Origin: Streptomyces aculeolatus
Lineage (GTDB): Bacteria > Actinomycetota > Actinomycetes > Streptomycetales > Streptomycetaceae
Assembly: GCF_020400605.1 (NCBI RefSeq)
Contig: NZ_JAINRD010000022.1
Coordinates: forward strand, 62,001-126,000
Length of the DNA: 64,000 bases
Direction of reading: 5' to 3'
The stretch's first letter is position 1, and each line of letters opens with the position of its first letter. The notes below the pieces were generated by a model. It saw nothing but the letters and a program-made list of their open reading frames with translations. It was not told the DNA's origin and made no database searches. The position numbers and the translations under genes are program-made. Below, in pieces: positions 8,972 through 18,085 of this stretch.

Positions 8972-10894
8972 TCAGGGCGCGGCGGGGGCCAGGAAGTCCC
9001 GCGGGGCCAGCGCCCGGGCCACGATGCGGGTGTCGCCGATCCAGCCGTAGAAGCCCTGCCCGAACTTCTCGTCGAACTGCGTGGCCCCGACGACGAACGG
9101 CTTGCCGAGGGTGGCGATGCCGGTCGAGCGCTGCGCGGGATTGCGGGCGATCTTCGAGCCGTCCACGTAGACGACCGTGCGGCGCCCGTCGTTGACGACG
9201 GCCAGGTGCATCCAGCGGCCCACCGGCAGCGTGTGGCTCCACGAGGTGGGGTCGGCGTCCTGGCGGTGCGGGTAGACGACGTACTGGAGGAACCGCTCGG
9301 GGGAGAGGTTGAGGCTGCACGTCGGCTCGTCCGGCGACCAGCCCGTGGTCTTGCCGGCGTCGCCGTTGCGGCCCTCCCAGCTCAGGATCCCCATCCAGGC
9401 GTGGTCGCCCTCGAAGGGCTCGGGCAGCTTGACGAACGTCTCGATCGTGTAGCCGGACGTGAACTTCTCGCTGTTGAGCGGCGCGCCCGCCGCCGTGGTC
9501 AGGACCGCGCCGCGATCCGGGCCCTTCCCGCCGTCGAAGCGCAGGCTCGCGTGCGCCGGCTGGCCCTCGTGGTGGCCGTCCGACCAGGTCAGCGCCGCGG
9601 GGCCGCTGTCGTGCAGCCGCCGTACGGTCAGGTCGTTGCCGTTGCCGCTGAGGTCCCGGGCGCGTGCCCCGTCGGCGACCGGCTCGCCGTCCCGGCCGGC
9701 CGCGGCCAGGCCCTCGGCGTCGAAGCGCCAGTACGCGACCGTGCCGCGCGGCAGCACCGCGGCCGGCGGCCGGGGCCGCGGCGGTACGGGCGGGGCGAAG
9801 CCGGCGAACCGCCCGGCGAAGCCGATCTCCATCGAGAACCGGTCGGCCGGCCCGGTCAGCTCCACCGTCTCCGCCGCCAGCGGTGGCCTGCGCCCCGGGT
9901 CGCGGGCCAGGAACCACGGTGAGAACGTCTCCACGTCGATGACGCCGCGCGCCAGGTCGAAGCCGTACAGCCGGATCATCCCGGCGCCGCCGTAGTAGCG
10001 GTCCTGGTAGTTCGTGAGGTGCACGTGGACGTCGTTGCCCGCGTCGTTGGCCAGCACCGTGCGCCCCGGCGGCCAGTAGTGCCCGCCCAGCGCCAGGAAG
10101 ATCTGGTCGTTGCCGCGGATCAGCCCGTCCCACAGCCGCCGCCCGTGGTCGGAGAGCTGCGCCGCGCCGTCGTCGCCGGACCAGGCCAGGTCGTGCGTGG
10201 TCAGGATCGCCGGCAGCTTCGGGAACCGGTCCAGGACGCCCTGCGCCCAGCGCAGCCCGCGGTCGGAGATCCGCCAGTCCAGCGCCAGCACCAGCCACTC
10301 GCGCCCGCCGCCGCGCAGCACGTGGCAGGTGTTGTAGCCGTCGTCCGAGGCGCCGCGGAACGTAGGCATGCGCCGGTAGCGGTCCGGGCCGAAGTCGTCG
10401 AGGTACGGGCTGTCGCCCCGCTGGTCGTCCTGGGAGCCGTCGACGTCGTGGTTGCCCGCGAGCACGCTGTACGGGACCGAGCCGTCCAGGGCGCGGAAGG
10501 TGGCGGCGGCCAGCCGGAGTTCGTCGGCCGTGCCGTGCTCGGTGACGTCCCCGAGGTGCGCCATGAACGCGATGTTCGCCTGCCCGCGCTCGGCGCTCAG
10601 GTACCGGAACGTGGCGCGCAGCGGCTCGGGGTCGGCGCTGTCGGCGTCGAAGAGGTACTGCGTGTCCGGCAGCACGGCCAGCGCGAAGCGCGGGCTCTCG
10701 GCGTCGTACCCGTGCCGCCCGCCGGCCCCGGCCGCCCCCGGCGCGGCGCCGCCGGCCGCCGCCGCGGGGTCGGCCGCCAGCGCCGCCACCGCGCCGGCGG
10801 CCGGCACGGCGACGGCGGTCTGGAGCAGCGCCCGTCTGTCGAGGCGGGTGTGCTGCCCGCCGCGGTCCTCTTCCTCTTCAGTTGTCCGGCCCAT
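8972..10894 (-). CDS. Secreted metallophosphoesterase with LamG-like C-terminal domain
   Basis: A 640-residue Tat-type exported protein (DRRALLQ followed by an Ala-rich hydrophobic stretch ending near residue 50). Calcineurin-like phosphoesterase motifs appear in order: PDTQ, HLGDVTEHG, AGNHD, TTHD and LGGHY, so a dinuclear metal site is likely although the first motif has Gln in place of the usual His. Residues ~420-640 form a jelly-roll concanavalin/LamG-like domain (YTIETFVKLP, WMHLAVVNDG). The ATG at 10894 is preferred over the upstream 10996 because GGAG lies five bases before it. It follows the beta-helix gene in the same direction after 135 bp and may serve the same polysaccharide pathway; its phosphate ester substrate cannot be inferred. 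Confidence 0.82.
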   Translation of the reverse strand: MGRTTEEEEDRGGQHTRLDRRALLQTAVAVPAAGAVAALAADPAAAAGGAAPGAAGAGGRHGYDAESPRFALAVLPDTQYLFDADSADPEPLRATFRYLSAERGQANIAFMAHLGDVTEHGTADELRLAAATFRALDGSVPYSVLAGNHDVDGSQDDQRGDSPYLDDFGPDRYRRMPTFRGASDDGYNTCHVLRGGGREWLVLALDWRISDRGLRWAQGVLDRFPKLPAILTTHDLAWSGDDGAAQLSDHGRRLWDGLIRGNDQIFLALGGHYWPPGRTVLANDAGNDVHVHLTNYQDRYYGGAGMIRLYGFDLARGVIDVETFSPWFLARDPGRRPPLAAETVELTGPADRFSMEIGFAGRFAGFAPPVPPRPRPPAAVLPRGTVAYWRFDAEGLAAAGRDGEPVADGARARDLSGNGNDLTVRRLHDSGPAALTWSDGHHEGQPAHASLRFDGGKGPDRGAVLTTAAGAPLNSEKFTSGYTIETFVKLPEPFEGDHAWMGILSWEGRNGDAGKTTGWSPDEPTCSLNLSPERFLQYVVYPHRQDADPTSWSHTLPVGRWMHLAVVNDGRRTVVYVDGSKIARNPAQRSTGIATLGKPFVVGATQFDEKFGQGFYGWIGDTRIVARALAPRDFLAPAAP

Positions 10895-11029
10895 GGGAAC
10901 TCCGTCCGCGAGACGTGGTGTCAGCGGCACTGTGCTGATCATCCGTGGCCGCGGGATGGCACGGACCTGAACGACGCCTGTTCTTCGCCGTACCAAAGCG
11001 GCCCCGGGCGGGGCCCGCTCCGCGCGTGC

Positions 11030-13252
11030 TCAGGTCGCGATCAGCGTGAACTCCACCTCGGGCACGGCCCGTCCGCCGCGGGTGTCGCGGAGCGCGGCGC
11101 CCCACTGCGTGAACTCCGGCGTCTTGTCGCGGTAGCCGCGGTTGCCGCGCAGCGTGATCCGCTTCGAGTCGCGCACCCCGACCGCGTACGGATACGGGCC
11201 CTGCACGGTCGCGACGCGGAAGAGCACGGAGTTCGCGAGCAGGATGTCGCTGGAGCGCTCGATCTCCACCGCCTGCGAGCGCCAGCCGTAGATGTGGTCC
11301 TCGGTCTGCAGGCCCAGGAACGACCAGTTCCGGACCCGGCGCAGCACCACCTCGCGGGTCTCGTGGTGCTCGACGGACACCTCGTACAGCCGCGTCGGCA
11401 CGTCCGTGTCCTCGACCAGCAGCCCGTTCTCCGCCCAGCCGTTGATGCTCCACACGTTGGCGAGGGCGCCGCCCCCGCCGCGCACCCAGATGCCGTACTT
11501 GTGCGCGCCGCGGTAGGCATAGCCGGGGTCGCCCGACTGCACGTCCTCCGGGTGCCACTTGACGAACTGCGTGACCACGTCGGCCAGGTACGAACCGGCG
11601 CCGGACCGCCACAGCAGGTTCACCGACCCGGGCGTCCGCCGCGCGGTGTCCAGGCCGAGCCCGGTGACCGCGTTGCGGCCGCCTCGCGGGGTGGCGAGCA
11701 GGGCGCGCGGGGCGTCCGGGTCGGCGAAGTGCGGGTGGCCGTCGGCGGCGAGCAGCCAGGTCTGCCGCGGGTGCAGCCCGATCAGGTTCGTCCGGGCGCG
11801 CAGCTTCAGGGTGTCGGTGAGCAGGTACCGCCCGATGGGCACGAACACTGTCTCGTGCCCGTCCACCGCGGCCTGGAAGACGTCGAGGTCGTCGTCGCCG
11901 GCGCCGATCGTGCGGCCCATCTCCGCGGCCACGTCGGCGACGCTGACCCACGTGTGCACCGGCGGCGGCGGGGGCGTGTCGGGGCGCAGCCGGGCGCGGA
12001 CCGCGGAGCCGGGCGCGCCGCGGGCGACGTCCGCGTACACGCCCTCGCGCCGCGACTCCCGCCGGCCGAGCGCGTTCTCGACGCGCAGCCCGTAGGTCAG
12101 CTCCCGGATCCGGCCGGACGGCCGCGGGCCGGGGGTGCGTGCGCCGCTCCGTGCGAGGAGCAGCAGGTCGGGGGTGCCGGTGGCGGTGCAGTCGAGCAGG
12201 GTGAGCTGGTTGCTGCGCCGGATCAGGTCGTTCTCGGCGCCGGGCAGCGAGTCGCTGTCGTGGAGCACCGCGACGGCGTCGCCGACGCCGTCGAAGTGGC
12301 AGTCCTGGACGTAGAGGTGCTGCCACTGGTCCGGCGCCGACTCGAACGCCCGCGGCGTAGCGGAGAACGCGGTCCGGACGACGACGAGCTTGGCGTCGTT
12401 GAACATCGACACCGCCGCCCGGCGCTGCCCCTCGAAGCGGCAGTCCAGCAGCGTCGTCTGCCAGCCCGCGGAGGCGGCGTACGCGTGCAGCCCGACCTCG
12501 CCGCCGCGTACCCGGACGCGGTGGATCAGGTTCGCGTTGTGGTCGATGCCCGCGCGGGCGTCGCCCGCGTCGATGTCGAGGTCCTGGAGCAGGCACAGCT
12601 GCGCGCCGCCGAAGCGCACGGCGATCGCGTCCGGGTTGCCGGGGCCGATCCGGATGTCGAGGTTGACCAGGCCCGAGCCGAAGGTGTCGTTGTTCGCGTA
12701 CGACACGGGCCCGCCCACCGGCCGCCGCCGGAAGGAGAACACGTCGCGGGCCGTCCCCGCGGCGTACCCGGGGGTGGCCGGGCCGAGCACGAACTCCGGC
12801 CGCCGGGCGCCGAACCCGACGATGCGCACCGAGTCGTGCACGTCGACGGGCCCGGTCAGCAGGTACGTACCGGCCGGGACGAGGACGACGCCGCCGCCGT
12901 CGCCGTAGGGGAAGTCGCGGGCGCCGCCGAGGATGTCGCCGAGCTTGTTGGCGATGCCCCGGCGGGACGCCTCGTCGACGGCGGCCCGGAGCGCCGCGGT
13001 GTCGTCGCCGGCGCCGTCGCCGTGGACGGCGAAGCCGGGCCCCCCGAGGAGCACGGCACCGGGGTCCGGCGGCCGGGCGGTGTACGTCGAGCCGAAGCGC
13101 ACCGGGTCCCACGACGGGCCGCCGGCCGGTGCGGCGGCGGAGGGGACGGCGGCTCCGGCGGCTCCGGCGGTGAGACCGCCGAGGGCGAGCGCCGTGCCGC
13201 CGGCGGCGGCGCCGCGCAGCACGCCGCGGCGGTTCAGGGCAGATGAGGACAT
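11030..13252 (-). CDS. Tat-exported two-domain beta-helix protein (pectate-lyase-superfamily / GH55-like fold)
   Basis: A 740-residue protein with a twin-arginine signal (NRRGVLRG) and Ala/Gly-rich h-region. Two pectate-lyase-3-type starts are visible: GDGAGDDTAALRAAVDEA with VVLVPAGTYLLTG near residues 55-130, and a second at ~430-480 (DDDLDVFQAAVDG, VFVPIGRYLLTD). This suggests two tandem right-handed beta-helices, the architecture of GH55 and of some polygalacturonase-like enzymes. No catalytic residues could be assigned. It is the last gene of the minus-strand ABC set, 43 bp after the permease, so it may release or bind the glycan that the transporter imports. Confidence 0.78.
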   Translation of the reverse strand: MSSSALNRRGVLRGAAAGGTALALGGLTAGAAGAAVPSAAAPAGGPSWDPVRFGSTYTARPPDPGAVLLGGPGFAVHGDGAGDDTAALRAAVDEASRRGIANKLGDILGGARDFPYGDGGGVVLVPAGTYLLTGPVDVHDSVRIVGFGARRPEFVLGPATPGYAAGTARDVFSFRRRPVGGPVSYANNDTFGSGLVNLDIRIGPGNPDAIAVRFGGAQLCLLQDLDIDAGDARAGIDHNANLIHRVRVRGGEVGLHAYAASAGWQTTLLDCRFEGQRRAAVSMFNDAKLVVVRTAFSATPRAFESAPDQWQHLYVQDCHFDGVGDAVAVLHDSDSLPGAENDLIRRSNQLTLLDCTATGTPDLLLLARSGARTPGPRPSGRIRELTYGLRVENALGRRESRREGVYADVARGAPGSAVRARLRPDTPPPPPVHTWVSVADVAAEMGRTIGAGDDDLDVFQAAVDGHETVFVPIGRYLLTDTLKLRARTNLIGLHPRQTWLLAADGHPHFADPDAPRALLATPRGGRNAVTGLGLDTARRTPGSVNLLWRSGAGSYLADVVTQFVKWHPEDVQSGDPGYAYRGAHKYGIWVRGGGGALANVWSINGWAENGLLVEDTDVPTRLYEVSVEHHETREVVLRRVRNWSFLGLQTEDHIYGWRSQAVEIERSSDILLANSVLFRVATVQGPYPYAVGVRDSKRITLRGNRGYRDKTPEFTQWGAALRDTRGGRAVPEVEFTLIAT

Positions 13253-13295
13253 GACGGCTCCGTGGCAGGAGGGGACGTACGGGAAGGGAGGGCGG

Positions 13296-14135
13296 TCACT
13301 TCAGACCGGTGTGCGCGAGGCCCTCCACGAACTGGCGCTGCGCGAAGACGAACACGGCCAGCACCGGCAGCGCGGTCAGCGACGCCGCGGCGAGCTGCAC
13401 GTCCCACATCGGGCCGCCGTAGGAGTCGGTGAACTGCGTGAGCGCCTGCGGCAGCGTGAACTTCTCCGGCGTGGAGAGGTACACGATCGGCTCCAGGTAC
13501 AGGTTCCAGCTGTGCAGGAACGTGAAGATCCCCACCGCCGCCAGCGCCGGGCGCGCCAGCGGCAGCGCGATGCGCCAGTAGATGGCGAAGCGGCCCAGCC
13601 CGTCCATCCGCGCCGCCTCCTCCAGCTCGCCCGGCAGCGCGATGAAGAACTGCCGCATGATGAACGTCGCCAGCACGCTCGGCGCGCCGAGGACCGGCAC
13701 CAGGACCAGCGGCCAGTGCGTGTCCGTCATCCCCCAGTCGTTGAACATCTGGAACAGCGGCACGATGGTGACCTCGCTGGGGATCAGCAGGCCGGTGAGG
13801 ACCACCAGGAACAGCGCGTTCTGGCCGCGGAAGCGGATACGCGCGAAGGCGTAGCCGGCCATCGAGGACACCGCGAGCGTGCCGATCGTCACCACGACCG
13901 CGATGTACATGCTGTTCCAGTACTGCTGCGCGAACGGCTGGAGGTCGAAGACCCGCTCGTACGCGCCGAACCCGGGGTCGTCCGGCCAGAGCGACGGCGG
14001 GAACGCGAAGATCTCGCTCGCCGGCTTCAGCGACGAGGTCACCATCCACCACGTCGGGAAGACGAACGGGACGAGGAGCACCAGCAGCACCCCGTAGAGC
14101 ACGAGCCGGGCGCGCCGGGGCAGCTTATGACTCAT
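13296..14135 (-). CDS. Sugar ABC transporter permease (MalG type)
   Basis: A 279-residue CUT1-class permease with six predicted membrane spans and the EAA loop (EEAARMDGLGRFAIYWRIAL). Its ATG lies inside the last 11 bases of the upstream permease gene, so translation is coupled. It forms the inner-membrane channel with the product of the gene at 14125-15078. Confidence 0.9.
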   Translation of the reverse strand: MSHKLPRRARLVLYGVLLVLLVPFVFPTWWMVTSSLKPASEIFAFPPSLWPDDPGFGAYERVFDLQPFAQQYWNSMYIAVVVTIGTLAVSSMAGYAFARIRFRGQNALFLVVLTGLLIPSEVTIVPLFQMFNDWGMTDTHWPLVLVPVLGAPSVLATFIMRQFFIALPGELEEAARMDGLGRFAIYWRIALPLARPALAAVGIFTFLHSWNLYLEPIVYLSTPEKFTLPQALTQFTDSYGGPMWDVQLAAASLTALPVLAVFVFAQRQFVEGLAHTGLK

Positions 14136-15078
14136 GGAAGACCCACTTCTTGCGCATCTGCCACTGCACGACGGTCAGCACGAGCACGATGAGGAAGAGC
14201 AGCACGGAGAGCGTCGCGCCGTAGCCGAAGTGGTGGAACTCGAACGCCTGCTGGTAGAGGTAGTAGACGAGGACGGTCGTGGAGTTGCCCGGGCCGCCCT
14301 GGGTGAGCACCGCGATCTGCGCGAAGACCTGGAGCGAGCCGACCACCGTGATGATCGAGGTCAGCAGGATCGTCGGGCTGATCAGCGGCACGGTGATCCG
14401 CACGAACTGCCGCCACCGCCCGGCGCCGTCCACGGTGGCGGCCTCGTACAGCTCCCGCGGCACGCCCTGCAGCGCGGCCAGGAACAGGACCATGTTCAGG
14501 CCGACGTTCTTGAAGACCTGCACCACGATCACCGAGATCATCGACGAGGTCTCGCCGCGCAGCCAGTTGGGCCCCTCGACGCCCACCAGGTCGAGCCCGG
14601 CGTTGATGCCGCCGTTCTTCTGCAGCAGGAAGCCCCACACGATCGTCCAGGCGACCAGGGAGACCACCACGGGCGAGAAGAACAGGGTGCGGAAGACGAT
14701 GCTGCCGCGCAGCTTCTGGTTCAGCAGCACCGCAAGCGCCAGCGCCAGGCTCAGGTTCAGCACCACCAGGCCGACGGAGAAGAAGGCGGTGGCGCGCAGC
14801 ACGCCCGGCAGCTTGGGATCGTCGGCCAGCGCCCGGTAGTTGTCCGCGCCCACCCCGTGGAAGCTGCCGGCCAGCACGTTCCACTCGTGGAAGCTGTACC
14901 AGAAGACCAGGCCGAGCGGGATCAGCACGAACAGGACGCTGCCCAGCAGCTGCGGGGCGATGAACAGGTAGCCGGCCAGCGTCTCCCGGCGGCGGGCGGT
15001 CCAGAAGGGCCGCCGGGGGCCGTCCCCGCGCGGGCGGGGTCCCGCGGCCTTGGCCGGGGCGCGTTCCAGGGTCGCCAT
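14125..15078 (-). CDS. Sugar ABC transporter permease (MalF type)
   Basis: A 317-residue permease with a ~35-residue basic, Pro-rich cytoplasmic N-terminus, six predicted spans and the EAA loop YEAATVDGAGRWRQFVRITV. The ATG lies 10 bp after the lipoprotein gene stop. No ATPase gene accompanies it, so a shared MsiK-type ATPase is likely. Confidence 0.9.
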   Translation of the reverse strand: MATLERAPAKAAGPRPRGDGPRRPFWTARRRETLAGYLFIAPQLLGSVLFVLIPLGLVFWYSFHEWNVLAGSFHGVGADNYRALADDPKLPGVLRATAFFSVGLVVLNLSLALALAVLLNQKLRGSIVFRTLFFSPVVVSLVAWTIVWGFLLQKNGGINAGLDLVGVEGPNWLRGETSSMISVIVVQVFKNVGLNMVLFLAALQGVPRELYEAATVDGAGRWRQFVRITVPLISPTILLTSIITVVGSLQVFAQIAVLTQGGPGNSTTVLVYYLYQQAFEFHHFGYGATLSVLLFLIVLVLTVVQWQMRKKWVFHES

Positions 15079-15088
15079 GGCGGCGCCG

Positions 15089-16384
15089 TCACTTCTCCAG
15101 TTGCGGCTGGATCGCCGAGCAGACGTCCTGGAGGGTCTTCGCCACGTCGGCGTCCGGCTTCCACAGCGGGTCGAGCGCGGCGCGTACGGCGTCGAACAGC
15201 TCGGCCTGGTTGGTGTGGGTCGGCTTCACCTTGCCGTTCTCGATGCCGCCGATGACGACCTCTTCGAGCTGCGCGGGCTTGAGCTGCGGGTTGCTCTTGG
15301 CGAGGGTGTCCGCGTCCAGCTGGGAGCTGCGCGCCTGCGGGAAGTAGCGGCCGAGGGCGGCTGAGTTCTTCTCGTTCGTCATGAACGCGAGGAAGTCGAC
15401 GGCCTCTTCCACGTTGTCGCCGTTGCCGAGCACCCCGAGGCCGGCCTGCCCGACCACGTCGTACGAGCCCGCCGGGCCTTCCGGCAGCGGCACGAAGTCC
15501 CAGCCGAAGCTGTCGTCCAGCAGCGAGGCGCGGCTGATCTGGGTGACGGTCATGGCCGCCTCGCCGGCGAAGAAGTCGGCGGTGGTGCCCGGCGCGGGCA
15601 TCGCCTCGGCGCCGAAGACCGCGTCGTGCAGGTAGGTCATCGCCTCGGTCATCTCGGGCTCGTCGAAGGCGCAGGTCCCGCCGTCCTCGCTCCACGGCTC
15701 GGCGCCCCAGCCGTCCCAGACGGTGGCCAGGTTGTCCCACATCTTGTAGTCGAAGTCGCGGATGACCATCCCGGCCTCGCCGGTCTCGTCCCGTACCGCA
15801 CCGCCGACCTTCGCGACCTCGTCCCAGGTCCACTTGCCCTGCTCGATCATCTCGGCCGGCGTGGGCTGGCCGGCCTCCTTCAGCATGTCGGTGTTGGCGA
15901 AGACGCCGAACGGCGAGGTGGAGAAGGGGTAGGCGTAGAGCTTGCCCTCGTGCTGCCACAGCTTCTTCGCCGCCGGCAGGACGTCCTCGTCGTCCTCGAT
16001 CTCGGCGAGCGCGCCGGAGGCGACGAAGTCGGGCGCCGAGTTCTCGAAGATCCAGGCCAGGTCCGGGGCCTTGCCGCCGGCTATCTGGGTGGTCAGCGCG
16101 GTGGTGTAGCTCTCCACCGGCAGGGTGTCGAACTTGATCTCCTTCACCTCCGGGTTCTGCTTGCGGTAGTCCGCGGCGATCCCGTTCAGGAGCTTCAGGT
16201 GCTCCTCGTTGCCGGTCCAGATGGTCATGCGCAGCGTGACCGGACCGCCGTCGGAGCCGGAGCCGCCGTCGGAGCCGCCGCACGCGGTGAGCGCGAGCAG
16301 GCCGGCGGCGGCGAGGGCGACGGGCTTGCCGCGGACGAGTGCTCCCCTGCCGGGCCGGGGGTGGAGCGGTGCTGGCGAAGACAT
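15089..16384 (-). CDS. Sugar ABC transporter substrate-binding lipoprotein
   Basis: A 431-residue family 1 solute-binding protein. The signal peptide ends in the lipobox LTAC with Cys35, followed by a Gly/Ser linker, so the mature protein is tethered to the outer membrane face. It begins with MTIWTGNEEHLKLLN-type sequence typical of CUT1 binders. It shares family with but is clearly divergent from the binder at 2469, so the two importers probably take different sugars. It sits between the FAD oxidoreductase and the permeases in one minus-strand operon. Confidence 0.9.
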   Translation of the reverse strand: MSSPAPLHPRPGRGALVRGKPVALAAAGLLALTACGGSDGGSGSDGGPVTLRMTIWTGNEEHLKLLNGIAADYRKQNPEVKEIKFDTLPVESYTTALTTQIAGGKAPDLAWIFENSAPDFVASGALAEIEDDEDVLPAAKKLWQHEGKLYAYPFSTSPFGVFANTDMLKEAGQPTPAEMIEQGKWTWDEVAKVGGAVRDETGEAGMVIRDFDYKMWDNLATVWDGWGAEPWSEDGGTCAFDEPEMTEAMTYLHDAVFGAEAMPAPGTTADFFAGEAAMTVTQISRASLLDDSFGWDFVPLPEGPAGSYDVVGQAGLGVLGNGDNVEEAVDFLAFMTNEKNSAALGRYFPQARSSQLDADTLAKSNPQLKPAQLEEVVIGGIENGKVKPTHTNQAELFDAVRAALDPLWKPDADVAKTLQDVCSAIQPQLEK

Positions 16385-16426
16385 GCGGGTGCCTCCTTGG
16401 TGTCGGGTCGGTCGGCGACCGTTCGG

Positions 16427-18025
16427 TCAGTAACCGCTGATGTCGGGCCAGCGCAGCTCGACGCCGTGGGCGGTCAGGGTGCGCTGGAAGTCCTGGAGCA
16501 GGCGGGGGGTGTTGCGTACGGCGCGGGGGGTGAGGCCGTGCTCGACGCAGTGGGCCGCGAGCAGTCCGGCGGCCTCGCCGATGTTCCACTCGACGGGGTG
16601 CAGCCGGTAGCAGCCGTTGGTGATGTGGGTGGTGCCGATGTTCTTGCCGGCGGGCAGCAGGTTCTCCGTACGCAGCGGGAGCAGCGCGCCGAGCGGGATC
16701 TCGAAGGGGCTGGACGGCACGTCGATGTAGGTGTCGCGGCCGGTGGAGGGGTGCAGGTCGATGCGGTACATGCCGATGCCCGCCGAGTCGGCGTAGCGCA
16801 CCGCGCCCTTGCCGCCGCGCGCGTCGAGCGACAGGTCCTGCTCCACGACGGTGTACTCGGCCCGGATGCGCCGCGACTCGCGGATGTACGGGGCCATCGC
16901 CAGCCCGTCCGCGCCGCCGCCGGTCACGTCGCCGCGCAGCCGCAGTCCGGGGAAGCCGGTGCCGCCGTCGGGGCGCGGGGCCTCGGTCTGCATCCAGTAC
17001 AGCAGCGACAGGGACAGCCCGCGGGCCTCCGCCAGCCGCGCCGCGGCGTCGGGCACGTCGACGACCGGGGCCTCGAAGTAGTCGATCATCGGCCAGTTGA
17101 CGAGCGTGACGTCGCTGGCGTACGCGCCGGGCGCGAACTGGTCGCGGGCGGCGATCCGGCGGAACGTCCACAGGTTGGTGTCCCCGCCGCTGCGCCGCTG
17201 GTCGGCGACGACCGCGAGCGGGTCGTCGCCCGGGTTCGGGGTGAACTCGCGCTCGACCAGCTCCAGCGTCCGCGGGTGCGGGGCCCGCCAGGACAGCAGC
17301 GGTGCGCCCCAGAACTCCGGCTCGTAGTCGCGCCAGAAGCCGTAGGAGTCGGGCCGGTCGATGGTGTGGTCGCCGTCGACGTGGTCGACGGCGAAGCAGT
17401 ACGACACCGCCTGCATGTTGAGCGGCTGCGCCTCGTCGGGGGCGCTGGGCTCGCCGGTCTCCGCGCCGGACTCGAAGCCCGTGACGTACTCGGTGCCGGT
17501 CAGCGGCAGCAGCTCGCCGGTCTCGGTGGCGTCCAGCACGTACGGCGCGGTGAGCACCAGCGGCTCGCCGCCGCCGGGGCGCTCCACCGTCACGGAGGTC
17601 ACGCGGTCGCCGTCCGTCTCCGCGGCCACCGGGCGGTAGGGCTGCAGCACGGTCAGCCGGCCGGCGCCGCGGTACGGGGCCAGCAGCGCCTCGATCACCG
17701 CGACCGCCACCCGCGGCTCGTGGCAGAGCCGGCTGACGTGCCCGGCGCCGGGGTTGAGGTCCGGCTTGGCGCGGGCGGCGGCCGTCAGCGGGTAGTGGCG
17801 GCGGTAGTAGTCGCGGATGCCGTCGCGCAGCGCCCGGTAGGAGGCGGTGGCGCCGAACTGCTCGATCCAGGTGTGCTCGTCGGGAGGCACGGCCTGGCTG
17901 GTGAGCTGGCCGCCCAGCCAGTCGTACTCCTCGGTGAGGATCACCGAGCGGCCGGCGCGCAGCGCGCCGAGCGCGGCGGCGACGCCTCCGGTACCGCCGC
18001 CGACGACGAGGACGTCCGCGTGCAT
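16427..18025 (-). CDS. FAD-dependent oxidoreductase (FAD_oxidored family)
   Basis: A 532-residue protein opening with a Rossmann FAD motif (VLVVGGGTGGVAAALGA). Features of the FAD_oxidored family include DWLGGQLTSQAVPPDEH at ~40-55, DATETGELLPL near 165-175, and a late KNIGTTHITNGCYRLHPVEW segment. Members are found beside sugar importers and glycan-degrading enzymes in many actinomycetes, but their substrates are mostly unknown; oxidation of a sugar or sugar acid after uptake is inference. No signal peptide is visible, so it is cytoplasmic. The gene sits 60 bp after the LacI regulator and 42 bp before the binding protein. Confidence 0.82.
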   Translation of the reverse strand: MHADVLVVGGGTGGVAAALGALRAGRSVILTEEYDWLGGQLTSQAVPPDEHTWIEQFGATASYRALRDGIRDYYRRHYPLTAAARAKPDLNPGAGHVSRLCHEPRVAVAVIEALLAPYRGAGRLTVLQPYRPVAAETDGDRVTSVTVERPGGGEPLVLTAPYVLDATETGELLPLTGTEYVTGFESGAETGEPSAPDEAQPLNMQAVSYCFAVDHVDGDHTIDRPDSYGFWRDYEPEFWGAPLLSWRAPHPRTLELVEREFTPNPGDDPLAVVADQRRSGGDTNLWTFRRIAARDQFAPGAYASDVTLVNWPMIDYFEAPVVDVPDAAARLAEARGLSLSLLYWMQTEAPRPDGGTGFPGLRLRGDVTGGGADGLAMAPYIRESRRIRAEYTVVEQDLSLDARGGKGAVRYADSAGIGMYRIDLHPSTGRDTYIDVPSSPFEIPLGALLPLRTENLLPAGKNIGTTHITNGCYRLHPVEWNIGEAAGLLAAHCVEHGLTPRAVRNTPRLLQDFQRTLTAHGVELRWPDISGY

Positions 18026-18085
18026 GTGACTCCTTGGGGTGCTGGGTCGGAGTGGGGCAGGGGTGGGGCCGGGCAGGGGGCCCGG

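Noticed and set aside
10019..13246. 1075-aa plus-strand open frame across the metallophosphoesterase and beta-helix genes
   Set aside because: It runs antisense to two genes with Tat signals and clear domains, and its own translation has no recognisable domain.
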